Source of the DNA: Lampropedia cohaerens
GTDB taxonomy: Bacteria > Pseudomonadota > Gammaproteobacteria > Burkholderiales > Burkholderiaceae_C
Direction of reading: 5' to 3'
Length of the DNA stretch: 64,000 nucleotides
Assembly (NCBI RefSeq): GCF_001005215.1
Contig: NZ_LBNQ01000019.1
Coordinates: forward strand, 62,001-126,000
This document shows, piece after piece, positions 16,794 through 28,288 of this stretch. Made by a program: the position numbers and the translations under genes. The notes beneath the pieces are model-generated. The model saw nothing but the letters and a program-made list of their open reading frames with translations. It searched no databases and was not told where the DNA came from. Each line of letters begins with the position of its first letter. Positions within the stretch are counted from its first letter, which is position 1.

Positions 16794-16915
16794 GAACCTC
16801 TTTGCGATCTTTTCAGCCGTCGCGTTGCCCCGCCAGTTGACGAGGATGCAAGAGGCACCGTCTCGCCGGACGCGTTGCGCCAAGGACCGCAAGGCGAAGG
16901 AATGCAAACAGGTCC
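16794..16915. repeat. Diverged copy of the dispersed inverted-repeat element
   Basis: The left end GAACCTCTTTGCGATCTTTT matches about 23 of 31 positions of the 56.1-kb element's terminal repeat. The right end (GGACCTGTTTGC read from 16915 leftward) is an imperfect inverted copy. The unit is about 122 bp and lies between the acnA 3' end and the tRNA-Leu 5' end. No coding potential is supported in it. Confidence 0.45.
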
Positions 16916-16947
16916 TCACGCCTGCGACAGGCTCAACGCACGCGGCA

Positions 16948-19929
<2,982 letters not shown>

Positions 19930-20320
19930 GGGGACCCTTTCGCTATCTTTCTTTTCCGTTGAAGGCAGCGCGGTCGCAAAAGCGCCGCGCGGGGCGACTC
20001 GGTGTGACAAGCCATGAAACGGCATTGCCTTGCGAAATTGACAATCAAATTGTAGGCATATTCGCCGCCATAAGTCGTCGGACACCGTCGCCTGAATCCG
20101 CTACCGCGCAAAATCGCCGCAAACCTATATGCGGGTGCCGCGACTTTTTTTAAAGAGTGGCCCAGCAAGGGACCGCGAACGGCCATGGCATTGCGCCAGT
20201 GGCCACTGCGCGCGCCATAGGGAAAACCATTAGGCCGTGCGTGATCGCTTTCCAGCCTTGGCGTGCCAGAGCCGTAGATGCAAACATCCTATTAAATGGC
20301 AGGACTCACGACAACGCCAT
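19930..20320. other. Intergenic region upstream of acnA
   Basis: About 390 bp between the dtd stop and the acnA start, both on the minus strand. It includes an AT-rich patch with a dyad (listed separately) and a T-run at 20145-20151. No convincing gene was found. It probably carries the acnA promoter. Confidence 0.5.
20041..20053 (-). promoter_or_regulatory. Dyad ACAAT-N3-ATTGT upstream of acnA
   Basis: ACAAT and ATTGT flank three bases, about 112 bp before the acnA ATG. On the minus strand TACAAT could also serve as a -10 element. Short ACAAT-type dyads resemble operators of GntR-family regulators. No regulator gene is adjacent, so this is tentative. Confidence 0.3.
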
Positions 20321-20782
20321 TCAGAAAATACAAGGGCTTGCCGGTGGGATATGCAATGGGATGGTTACCGGACCATCATTAAGGAGCGCGACTTGCATAT
20401 GGGCGGCAAATTCCCCTGCTTCCACCACGCCATGACGAATACGCGCTTGCCGCAGGAAATAGTCATACAGCTGTTTTGCCTGGGTAGGCGGCGCGGCGTG
20501 TGAAAAGCTGGGGCGATTTCCACCCGAGACGTCTGCCGCGAGGGTGAACTGGCTGACTACCAGCAGCCCTCCCTGCACATCCTGCACGCTGTAATGCATG
20601 CGCCCCTGATCATCACTGAAGATACGCAGCTTGAGCACCTTGGTCAGCAGACGATCGGCCTCGCGTTCGGTGTCGCCCACCTCGGCGCAGACAAACAACA
20701 GCAGACCGGCATCGATGGCACCGACAACACGTGCATCAACGCTGACCTGTGCATGGCATACCCGCTGGACAAGCCCGATCAC
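20321..20782 (-). CDS. dtd: D-aminoacyl-tRNA deacylase
   Basis: A 153-residue homodimeric enzyme that hydrolyses D-aminoacyl-tRNAs (and glycyl-tRNA-Ala), keeping D-amino acids out of proteins. It carries both family active-site motifs, SQFTL (within LLVVSQFTLAADV) and NDGPVT near the C-terminus. The start is GTG at 20782, overlapping the stop of the P1-peptidase gene by four bases (GTGA), so translation is probably coupled. A few extra residues (IPLHIPPASPCIF) follow the conserved end. The link to a peptidase whose family includes D-Ala-releasing enzymes is noted under findings. Confidence 0.95.
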   Translation of the reverse strand: MIGLVQRVCHAQVSVDARVVGAIDAGLLLFVCAEVGDTEREADRLLTKVLKLRIFSDDQGRMHYSVQDVQGGLLVVSQFTLAADVSGGNRPSFSHAAPPTQAKQLYDYFLRQARIRHGVVEAGEFAAHMQVALLNDGPVTIPLHIPPASPCIF

Positions 20783-21828
20783 GGCACAGCTCCTTCGCGC
20801 GGACGTGACGTGTGCGGCGTCGGCAGCCAGAGCACATTGTCACGGTACGCAGTTGCCGTCAGCACGGCACGCACGGTCGCCAGCATGACGGCCTGCATCG
20901 CCATCGCGGCAAGCACCACCATGGACAGCGTGCGATCAGCCACCCGCCCGGTAGCCAGCGCAAACAGGGTATCGCCATCGCTCATCGTGTGGACAGGAGT
21001 AATGGTTCTGGCCAGCCCATCATGGCCAGCCATTGCCAGGCGCTGGAGCTGAGTCCGGGACAGCGCCGCATCCGTTGCGATCACGCCGATCGTGGTATTG
21101 GTGCCTGCCAAGACCCCTGTGGGCGGGGTCCCCTCGAGCAAGCGTTCATAGGCATCGCACATCTGCAGGGCATCGGGCGAAACGCGCGCGCCTGCAATGA
21201 TGTGACCGCGTGTGGGGTGGCGCACATCCCCCACGGCATTGCAGGCGACCAGCGCCCCTACGGTAATGCCTTCGACGCACACGCTGGCGCTTCCGACGCC
21301 TCCGCGCATGGCATGGGCCAGACCAAACAGCTTGCCCACCACCGCGCCACTGCCCGCGCCCACGCTGCCCTGCGGCACTTGCATGCCGGCACGCGCCAGC
21401 CGCGCGGCTTCCTCGCAGGCCGCATAGCCGCAAGCCGCATCGGGGCGGATTGCCGCATTACCCAGCACCAGATCAAACAGCACCGCCGCCGGCACGATGG
21501 GCACACGTGCAAAGCCGGTATCCAGGCCGATACCGCGCTGCTCCAGCCAGTGCATCACACCATCGACGGCCGCAAGACCAAAGGCACTGCCCCCGCACAG
21601 CACGAGGGCATGCACTTGCTCGACGAGATTGCCCGGCTGCAGCAGGTCCGTCTCGCGCGTGCCAGGCGCGGCACCTCGCACGTCGACAGCAGCCGTCGCG
21701 CCCGCTTCGGTCAATACCACCGAGCATCCGGTGGTGCGCCCCGCCATCTCGGCGTGGCCTACGCGCACACCAGCCACTTTGGTGATACAGCTGGGCTCAG
21801 CCAGCGCACGGTCAAAGTCAACAGTCAT
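20779..21828 (-). CDS. P1-family (S58) aminopeptidase, DmpA-like
   Basis: A 349-residue N-terminal-nucleophile peptidase of family S58 (P1). Family members (DmpA, BapA, BapF) self-cleave between a Gly and a Ser/Thr, and then act on N-terminal amino acids, D-Ala esters/amides or beta-peptides. The self-cleavage site is probably in RGGVGSASVCVEG around residues 180-190. The N-terminal glycine-rich LVLCGGSAFGLAAVDGV and the NAVGDV segment are family blocks. ATG 21828 was chosen over the GTG at 21852 because homology starts at about ITKVAGVRVGH. It lies 40 bp after an M14 peptidase gene and overlaps dtd. The exact substrate cannot be read from sequence. Confidence 0.88.
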   Translation of the reverse strand: MTVDFDRALAEPSCITKVAGVRVGHAEMAGRTTGCSVVLTEAGATAAVDVRGAAPGTRETDLLQPGNLVEQVHALVLCGGSAFGLAAVDGVMHWLEQRGIGLDTGFARVPIVPAAVLFDLVLGNAAIRPDAACGYAACEEAARLARAGMQVPQGSVGAGSGAVVGKLFGLAHAMRGGVGSASVCVEGITVGALVACNAVGDVRHPTRGHIIAGARVSPDALQMCDAYERLLEGTPPTGVLAGTNTTIGVIATDAALSRTQLQRLAMAGHDGLARTITPVHTMSDGDTLFALATGRVADRTLSMVVLAAMAMQAVMLATVRAVLTATAYRDNVLWLPTPHTSRPREGAVP

Positions 21829-21868
21829 GGCCTGCAGTACGCCAAAGTGCACGTCCCTGTGTCTCAGG

Positions 21869-23602
21869 CTATTCGAGTTCCTCGAAAATCAGCGCCGGTG
21901 GCTCGATCACCCGTACCAGGCTGCCGAGATCGCGCAGCACCCGGTTGGCGAAAAAGCTGCTTTGCGTATCCGGCTCCAGTGCCGCCACGGCCAGATGCGC
22001 CAGCGGCTGCCCCAGCGGCACATAGAAGCTGCCGCTTGGCACTTCCGCGCGCTCACCAGTCAGCGCCACCTGTACCCGCAGATGTTCGCCCTGCGCGTCG
22101 TCGATCACGCCGCGCACGTCCAGGCGCTCTGCTTGCTCCCGCGCGATTTCGTTATAGCGTTCCACCTGCAGCGTTCCGGGTTCGGCTACCCGCCATACCG
22201 CCAGTCCCAGCATTTGCAGACGCGCCACCGCGTCCGTCTCGGCGTTGGCGATGAGGTAGCCACACGGGCGATTGCGTTCGACCGTCGGCTGCAACTGCAG
22301 TGACGAGCGCCACGGCAGCGTGCGCACAATATCCGCGCCGGTTACCGGATCCAGCAGCGTGATGTCCCTGCTCTGCATCGGCTGCTGCGCGTCAATGACC
22401 AGGCGGCCCCGGCACGCCTGGGCCGCAACATCACGCTCGACGAAGGCCTGTACCTGCATGAGCTCGTTGCCACGCAACGCCGCCTGCTCCAGCACCGTGT
22501 GTGCCGCCACCACATGGGCATGCACCCGGCGCTGCAGGTGCATGCGCCCGATGCCGATACCGCGCGTCTCAACCAGCAGACTGACTGCGTTCTTCAGGCC
22601 ATTGACGTTGCGCCCCGTATCCGCACGCGTGCCGCCCATCGCCAGCGTCAGATCCTGCATGTCGGCAGATGTGGTGAAATACCACTGTGTGCGCAGCGAC
22701 TCCGCACCCAGCGCCTCGAACAGCGACAGCGCGAACCACTCGTCGGAAGCCTTGACGATGAACTCGCCGATGTTGGGCGTATTGGCATATTGCAGCATGG
22801 CGTCATAGGCCTGCACACCCTGAAATTTCTGCTGGAAACGCCCTGCAACCGTGAACTCGTGGCTGTCGACGATGACCAGCGGTCGGTACTCACGCGTGAG
22901 CTTTGCGAGCGCACGCGCCTCCGGCGAGCGCAGCAACAGATGATCGCGATTGAGGTCAATGCGATTGGCCAGCGTGCGTGTGGCCTGCTCGGCGCCGTCA
23001 GGGTTGGCGCGCGGCACGATGATGACATTGAGCTGCGCAAGCACATTGCTCCACGATCCGCTGGCCAACTGCTCGGCCACTACCAGCATTGCCTCGCTGG
23101 CAGCCGGCTCATTGCCATGCTGCTGACCAATGAACAGCACCGTAGGCTTGCCTGATGCCATGAACGCGGACGGCGATACGTCGCCGCCCCTTGCGAGATA
23201 CAGCGCCTCAATGGGCTGACCGCGCTGGGACTGGCCGATGGCTTGCACGCGCGCGGTCACCCCCGCTGCCGCACGGGTAGTCACATCGTGCAGGAACTGG
23301 CGCAACTCGGCATTGGTTGTGAAGGTTGTACGCCCCGGCTGCAGGCCGGGCGTCTGGTAGCGCACCGCCGGATCGGGAAAACGTGCGGCAACAGCTTCGC
23401 TGTAGTCCTGCGCGGCGGCAGCGTCCACTGGTGCAGCAGGCACCGCAGGCTGATGCACCGCCGGGTCGCTGCCTGGCGCGGGCCACGGCGGAAGTGGCGT
23501 GGTGGTACAGGCTGCCGCCAGGAGTGCCGCCATCGCCAGCCCGCTCAGGCGCGCACTGCGGCCGACGAAGGCAGCCAGTTGCATGGTGGATGAATCAGAC
23601 AT
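21869..23602 (-). CDS. M14-family zinc carboxypeptidase, lipoprotein
   Basis: A 577-residue secreted metallopeptidase. The N-terminus has a signal peptide ending in lipobox LAAAC (Cys about 30), so it should be lipid-anchored in the periplasm or outer membrane. Zinc ligands are His/Glu in GQQHGNEPAASE and the later His in DSHEFTVAG. The general-base Glu probably lies in VETRGIGIGR. RANPDGAEQATRTLANRIDLNRDH is the usual substrate-binding block. A C-terminal region of about 200 residues follows the catalytic domain and is not recognised. ATG 23602 gives a normal signal peptide. It heads the run M14-P1-dtd, all on one strand, suggesting peptide or D-amino-acid scavenging. Confidence 0.88.
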   Translation of the reverse strand: MSDSSTMQLAAFVGRSARLSGLAMAALLAAACTTTPLPPWPAPGSDPAVHQPAVPAAPVDAAAAQDYSEAVAARFPDPAVRYQTPGLQPGRTTFTTNAELRQFLHDVTTRAAAGVTARVQAIGQSQRGQPIEALYLARGGDVSPSAFMASGKPTVLFIGQQHGNEPAASEAMLVVAEQLASGSWSNVLAQLNVIIVPRANPDGAEQATRTLANRIDLNRDHLLLRSPEARALAKLTREYRPLVIVDSHEFTVAGRFQQKFQGVQAYDAMLQYANTPNIGEFIVKASDEWFALSLFEALGAESLRTQWYFTTSADMQDLTLAMGGTRADTGRNVNGLKNAVSLLVETRGIGIGRMHLQRRVHAHVVAAHTVLEQAALRGNELMQVQAFVERDVAAQACRGRLVIDAQQPMQSRDITLLDPVTGADIVRTLPWRSSLQLQPTVERNRPCGYLIANAETDAVARLQMLGLAVWRVAEPGTLQVERYNEIAREQAERLDVRGVIDDAQGEHLRVQVALTGERAEVPSGSFYVPLGQPLAHLAVAALEPDTQSSFFANRVLRDLGSLVRVIEPPALIFEELE

Positions 23603-23619
23603 GGTCAATCCTCTCTCTC

Positions 23620-23644
23620 GAAACCTTTTTACGATCTTTCCTAT
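23620..23644. repeat. Possible end of the dispersed inverted-repeat family
   Basis: GAAACCTTTTTACGATCTTTCC resembles the terminal repeat of the 56.1-kb element (GAACCTGTTCACGATCTTTT), with an extra A and several changes. It sits just upstream of the M14 gene start, in the gap to the EI24 gene. No inverted partner was identified. Confidence 0.3.
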
Positions 23645-23763
23645 CCCGCGCCGCCTCGCCAAGCGGTGGAACCATAACACAGGGTTGCCGCCCACCAACT
23701 TGGTCCAAGATGCGCCTCGCCTCTATTTCCGCTGGCGCAATGGCGACCTGCGCCGGGCACTGC

Positions 23764-24717
23764 TCACTCCTCGCTGGTGGCCGCGCCGCCATCGCGCGCA
23801 GCAGGAAGACGCGGCTGCGCCGGGTCGATGTCAGTGATGGCACCCTCGGCAGCCGATGGCGTCTTCCCCGCTTCCTGGGCGGGCGGCGTCTCCGAAGGGG
23901 TGGGCGTCAGGTCCTGCCCCTGCGGCCCGCGCAGACGCGCCAGCTCCCTGAGGCAGTAATGCGCATACCACAGTGAGGTAAATGCAAACACCCAAGTAAA
24001 CAGCCACACGGCAACCGGAATGAGCACCGGAAACGCAACCGCAAACACCACGCCCGATGCCCACACCAGACTGGGCGTGGCGCCCAGAAAGCCGCAAGCC
24101 ACACCGATGACCAGCAGCGGCCAGCGGTGCTGCGCCAGCAGCACCTGCCGTTCGGCCACCGTGGCATGCTGGGCCAGCGCATCAAAACTGAGTACACGAT
24201 AAGCCAGCCAGCCCCAGATCAGCGGCGGAACCACCAGCGCCAGCGGCGGTACCAGCCACAAGGGCAAGGTCACCACCAGCGCCGCAAAGGCGGCCAGCGT
24301 CGACAGCAGCGACCAGCCGAGGCTGCGCCAGAAAACCTGCTTTCCCCCGCGCCTTTGCAGGTTTGGAAAGCGCCGCGCGGCCACATCATTGGCCATCAGC
24401 GGCGTCATGAACAGCGTAACCAACAGCAGTGCGACGATGATCAGCACCGGCGTGACCAGCATGATGACAAGAACGGGAGCAAGAAACTCCGTGGCATTGT
24501 TCACGCCAAGGCCGATCAGACGGCCGTCTACCCATGTCCAGATACTGCTGGCCTGCATCCAGCCAGCCACCCTGGCGACGGCCTCCCCCCAGTACAGCCA
24601 ACCCAGCACCACCGCCGCAACGATGATGATGCCCAGCGGCAACAGCGACAAGGCGATCACGCGGGGGCGAAAGCTGTCGACCAACGCGCGCCAGAAAGAT
24701 TGCAGCATGGCGTTCAT
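23764..24717 (-). CDS. EI24-domain integral membrane protein (CysZ-like)
   Basis: A 317-residue polytopic protein with hydrophobic helices at about 18-40, 70-105, 130-175 and 200-250, an arrangement typical of the EI24/CysZ superfamily. E. coli CysZ takes part in sulfate uptake, but many EI24 members have no assigned function and no cysteine-biosynthesis gene adjoins. The C-terminal 60 residues (QDLTPTPSETPPAQEAGK onward) are hydrophilic and rich in Pro, Ala and Glu, probably disordered. ATG 24717 has AGGAG seven bases upstream; the longer upstream frame lacks a ribosome binding site and homology. It is divergent from the DMT transporter. Confidence 0.82.
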   Translation of the reverse strand: MNAMLQSFWRALVDSFRPRVIALSLLPLGIIIVAAVVLGWLYWGEAVARVAGWMQASSIWTWVDGRLIGLGVNNATEFLAPVLVIMLVTPVLIIVALLLVTLFMTPLMANDVAARRFPNLQRRGGKQVFWRSLGWSLLSTLAAFAALVVTLPLWLVPPLALVVPPLIWGWLAYRVLSFDALAQHATVAERQVLLAQHRWPLLVIGVACGFLGATPSLVWASGVVFAVAFPVLIPVAVWLFTWVFAFTSLWYAHYCLRELARLRGPQGQDLTPTPSETPPAQEAGKTPSAAEGAITDIDPAQPRLPAARDGGAATSEE

Positions 24718-24951
24718 AAGGGCTCCTGAGCAGCAGAAGTCAATGGGATAAACGGCTGCATTGTGACTGCATCCGCCGCACTGCCAGCGACAACGGTTTT
24801 TTTCGCATCGGCCATCCGTCTCTACATGCGTGCATGCGAGGCGCCTTGCCCAGCTCGCCAGCAGCACCAACGATAATGCGGCCCTTGCACCACGGAGTGT
24901 CGCGACAGCGGCTGCCCGCAGCGACGCGCAATCTTCCACTTTCTGCTTTCC

Positions 24952-25836
24952 ATGCCTCCTGCCTCCCCATTGACCGGCATTGCCCTGGCTTGCATGGCGG
25001 TGGTGCTGTTTGCGCTGCTCGATGCCAGTTCGCGCTTCGTAGCCGTAGCTATCCCCGTTCTGGTCGCGCTTTGGGTGCGTTTTCTGATGCAGACGTGCAT
25101 GACATTGGTGTTGCTAAAGCGCGACACAGGCAGCTGGCTGCCGCACCCGCAGAACCTGCCGTGGCAGATCGCCCGTGCCTGCGCGTACGTGCTCTCCAGC
25201 AGCTTGTCGTTCGTGAGCCTGCGCTACATCAATGTCGGCGAGTTCACCGCTATCGCGATGATTGCCCCGGTCGTCGTCTCGGTGCTCGCCATCGTGGTAC
25301 TGCACGAGAGGCTGCCCATGCTGCGGTGGCTGCTGCTGGGCATCGCATTGAGCGGTGCGGTGCTGATCATCCAGCCTGGCAGCATGGACTTCCGGTGGGT
25401 CATGTTGCTGCCCCTGGCGCAGGTTGCCGCCAATGTCTTCTATCTGCTGATCACCGCCCACTTGGCACGCTACGATGCGCCACTGACCACGCACCTCTAC
25501 ACCGGGCTGGTGGGACTTCTGACCATCTCAGCCTTGCTGCCATGGACGTGGCAGCCATTTTCCGCTCCGTGGCCCATGTGGATGGCGTTAGCGGGGGGCG
25601 CACTGGCTGCATCCGTCGGCCACTTGCTGCTGGCACATGCCTACCGCTTCGCACCGTCGACGGTACTGATGCCCTACCTGTATGGGCAGGTGGCCATGGC
25701 GGTGCTGTTAGGCTGGCTGTTTTTTGGCGACATTCCCGATCTGCCATCGAGCATAGGCATCGCAATGATCGTCGCCAGCGGCATCAGTGGCGCGCTGCTG
25801 AGCTGGTGGCAGGCGCACCGCCTGGCGCGCAAGTAA
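24952..25836 (+). CDS. DMT-superfamily (EamA) transporter
   Basis: A 294-residue inner-membrane protein with about ten hydrophobic helices formed by two EamA repeats (about 8-135 and 147-285). The first half shows SLRYINVGEFTAIAMIAPV and LHERLPMLRW, typical of drug/metabolite exporters, and the second ends in LPSSIGIAMIVASGI. The substrate cannot be inferred. ATG 24952 sits right before the first helix. The gene ends four bases before the convergent DUF1178 stop, so no terminator lies between them. Confidence 0.88.
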   Translation: MPPASPLTGIALACMAVVLFALLDASSRFVAVAIPVLVALWVRFLMQTCMTLVLLKRDTGSWLPHPQNLPWQIARACAYVLSSSLSFVSLRYINVGEFTAIAMIAPVVVSVLAIVVLHERLPMLRWLLLGIALSGAVLIIQPGSMDFRWVMLLPLAQVAANVFYLLITAHLARYDAPLTTHLYTGLVGLLTISALLPWTWQPFSAPWPMWMALAGGALAASVGHLLLAHAYRFAPSTVLMPYLYGQVAMAVLLGWLFFGDIPDLPSSIGIAMIVASGISGALLSWWQAHRLARK

Positions 25837-25840
25837 CCAG

Positions 25841-26302
25841 TTACTGCAAGGGCTCGCTGGCCGCCTCGGGCAGCGGCAGCACCGGCACCCCCTCCTGCAG
25901 CAGCTCCACCACCTCCTGCACCGACGCCTGGCCGTGGATGAGTCGCTCAGGCGCCTCGCCGCTGTGGATGCGGCGCGCCTCATCGGCAAAGGCATCTCCG
26001 ACGTTTTCGCCCTCGCGCAGGACGGCTCGGGCATGGGCCAGCCAGCGCGCGTGCAACTGCGCCAGGATCTGCGCCTCGCTTGGCGCCGCTACTGCACTGG
26101 CGACCGGCACGGCATCGCCATCCAGGCGACGATTGCTCTTGGCCTTGAGCCGGGGTGCGCTCAAGGCTTTTTCAACAGCACAGCTGTTGCACATGGGGCA
26201 CTGCAGCAGACCACGGCTGCGCTGCCCCTGGTAGTCCTCCTCAGAGGCAAACCAGCCCTCGAACACATGGCCTGCATCGCAACGCAAATCAAGAACCTTC
26301 AT
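25841..26302 (-). CDS. DUF1178 family protein
   Basis: A 153-residue protein that begins MKVLDLRCDAGHVFEGWF and contains CPMCNSCAVEKALSAP at about 36-51, the family's two conserved blocks. The cysteines look like a small zinc-ribbon. Function is unknown. In Burkholderiales the family often lies just downstream of the nuo operon, as here (92 bp after the DUF2818 gene). The middle (60-120) is predicted helical and hydrophilic; the protein is probably cytoplasmic. Confidence 0.88.
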   Translation of the reverse strand: MKVLDLRCDAGHVFEGWFASEEDYQGQRSRGLLQCPMCNSCAVEKALSAPRLKAKSNRRLDGDAVPVASAVAAPSEAQILAQLHARWLAHARAVLREGENVGDAFADEARRIHSGEAPERLIHGQASVQEVVELLQEGVPVLPLPEAASEPLQ

Positions 26303-26394
26303 AGGCGCGATTTTGCGGGTTTTTCATCAAGTTTTCACGGCGGCCGCCCCAGTCACATCCTTGCGGCCACGGCGGCGCAGAGCGCGCACCGGCT

Positions 26395-26706
26395 TCAGCC
26401 TCGTGCCAATCGCTTCCAGAGATAGTGGTAGACAAAGCCAGGCGCGGCAAACGTCAGGAACAGGCAGCCCGTGATGACATAAAACGCCCAGCCCTGGCTG
26501 GCAACCTGCCCCACCTGGGCTTCAAACAAGCGGCCAATCACCCCCACCACGCCATAGAGCAGCAACAGCTCCAGCATGTGCCAACGTGGCGATTTGGCGC
26601 CTGCAGAACGCGGCCCCACGAGCAGCAGTCGCGAGCTGACAAACGGTGCGTTGGCTGCGGCAACGGCCAGGCCGATCAGCAACCAGATGGCGGCATCCAT
26701 GTTCAT
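26395..26706 (-). CDS. DUF2818 family membrane protein
   Basis: A 103-residue protein with three hydrophobic helices (about 5-27, 45-62, 72-95). The sequence IWLLIGLAVAAANAPFV and the C-terminal GFVYHYLWKR are typical of DUF2818. The family is largely restricted to beta-proteobacteria and sits immediately after nuoN. That conserved place, 58 bp after nuoN here, suggests a role in complex I assembly or stability, but no experiment is known to me. Confidence 0.88.
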   Translation of the reverse strand: MNMDAAIWLLIGLAVAAANAPFVSSRLLLVGPRSAGAKSPRWHMLELLLLYGVVGVIGRLFEAQVGQVASQGWAFYVITGCLFLTFAAPGFVYHYLWKRLARG

Positions 26707-26764
26707 GCGCTATTACCGATGCGCAGAGGAGCTGATGCGCCCGCGCGGCACCACACCCCTGCCC

Positions 26765-28264
26765 TCAGGTACGCAACGCGTTCAGAATTGCCTGTGCACA
26801 CAGGGCCATCAGCCCACCAGGCAGGAGGCCAAGCACCAGCATCAGTGCGCCGTTGGCAGTCAGAACGGCCCGCACGTCCCAGCTCGTCTGGATCCGGCCC
26901 GGGTGGGGCTCCGGCGCATCGAAGTACATGACCTTGACGACCCGCAGGTAATAGAAGGCGCCGATCAGCGACATGATGACGGCAAATACCGCCAATGCCA
27001 CCGCCAGCGGTGCCTGCGTTGCCAGCAGCGCCTGTAATACGGTGAACTTGGCGTAAAACCCCACCAGCGGCGGAATACCTGCCATCGAGAACATGCACAG
27101 CGCCATGATTCCGGCATAGAGCGGGCTGCGCTGATTGAGACCAGCGAGATCACTGATGTCTTCGGATTCGAATCCGTCACGCGTGAGCAGCAGCAAGATG
27201 CCAAAGGTCGCCAGCGTAGTCAGCACATAGGTCACGACGTAGAACATCGCCGAGCCATACGCCGCCTGCGCGCTTTCCGCGGTGAACTCGCCGCCATGCA
27301 CACCCGACATCAGCCCCAGCAGGATGAAGCCTACGTGCGAAATGGTCGAATACGCCAGCATCCGCTTGATGTTGTGTTGCGCAATAGCCGCAAGGTTTCC
27401 CACAAACAGCGAACAGATTGCCAGCACGCCCAGCATCTGCTGCCAGTCGGCGGCCAAGGGAATCAGCCCGTCGATGAGAATGCGCATGATGATGCCAAAC
27501 GCCGCCAGCTTGGGCGCCGATGCGATCAGCAGCGTGATGGCGGTCGGCGCGCCGTGATAAACGTCGGGAATCCACATGTGAAACGGCACGGCGCCCAGCT
27601 TGAACGCCAGACCGGCGACGATGAAGACCAATCCGAACACCAGCACCTGCGGGCTGTCGACAAGCCCGAAGTTGACGACACGGAAGATCTCGCCGATGTC
27701 CAGTGATCCCGTGGCACCATACAGCATGGACATGCCGTAGAGCAGGAAGCCACTGGCCATGGCCCCTAGCACGAAGTACTTCATCGCCGCCTCCGTGGCC
27801 TGCGCATCGTCACGGCGCAGTGCCACCAACGCATAGCTGGACAGCGTCAACAACTCGAGTCCGAGATACAGCAGCAGCAGGTTGTTGCCGGAAATCATCA
27901 AGTCGATGCCCAGCAGCGCAAACAGCGACAGGGAGAACAATTCTCCGCCACGCATCATCGCACGCGGCGCCGCATAGGGCCGGGCGTAGATGAGCACCAC
28001 CGCCACCGTCACCGCGGCAAAGCCCTTGAGCCAGCCCGCCATGGCATCGACCACCAGCATGTTGCCGAAGCCATACACGGTGTTGCCATTGATGGCGTAC
28101 GTGAAGTTCATGGCTGCCACCGCGATCAATGTCAGCAACGTTAGCCAGTGCGTTGTGCTGCGCAGTCGGCTCTTCTCGCGTAAATCGACAAGTGTGATCA
28201 CGCAGCCCATGATGAGCAGCACCAGTTCGGGATACACCGCCACCCAGCTATATCTATCAATCAT
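26765..28264 (-). CDS. nuoN: NADH-quinone oxidoreductase subunit N
   Basis: A 499-residue antiporter-like membrane subunit of complex I with about 14 helices. Conserved blocks include LLLYLGLELLTLSSYALVAL (helix with conserved Glu), KYFVLGAMASGFLLYG, FKLGAVPFHMWIPDVYHGAP with the broken-helix Lys, and KRMLAYSTISHVGFILLG. These residues form the proton path. It is the last nuo gene, 24 bp after nuoM. Length and order agree with other Burkholderiales. Confidence 0.97.
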   Translation of the reverse strand: MIDRYSWVAVYPELVLLIMGCVITLVDLREKSRLRSTTHWLTLLTLIAVAAMNFTYAINGNTVYGFGNMLVVDAMAGWLKGFAAVTVAVVLIYARPYAAPRAMMRGGELFSLSLFALLGIDLMISGNNLLLLYLGLELLTLSSYALVALRRDDAQATEAAMKYFVLGAMASGFLLYGMSMLYGATGSLDIGEIFRVVNFGLVDSPQVLVFGLVFIVAGLAFKLGAVPFHMWIPDVYHGAPTAITLLIASAPKLAAFGIIMRILIDGLIPLAADWQQMLGVLAICSLFVGNLAAIAQHNIKRMLAYSTISHVGFILLGLMSGVHGGEFTAESAQAAYGSAMFYVVTYVLTTLATFGILLLLTRDGFESEDISDLAGLNQRSPLYAGIMALCMFSMAGIPPLVGFYAKFTVLQALLATQAPLAVALAVFAVIMSLIGAFYYLRVVKVMYFDAPEPHPGRIQTSWDVRAVLTANGALMLVLGLLPGGLMALCAQAILNALRT

Positions 28265-28288
28265 CTTTCGGCTCTTTTTCTGTAGCGA

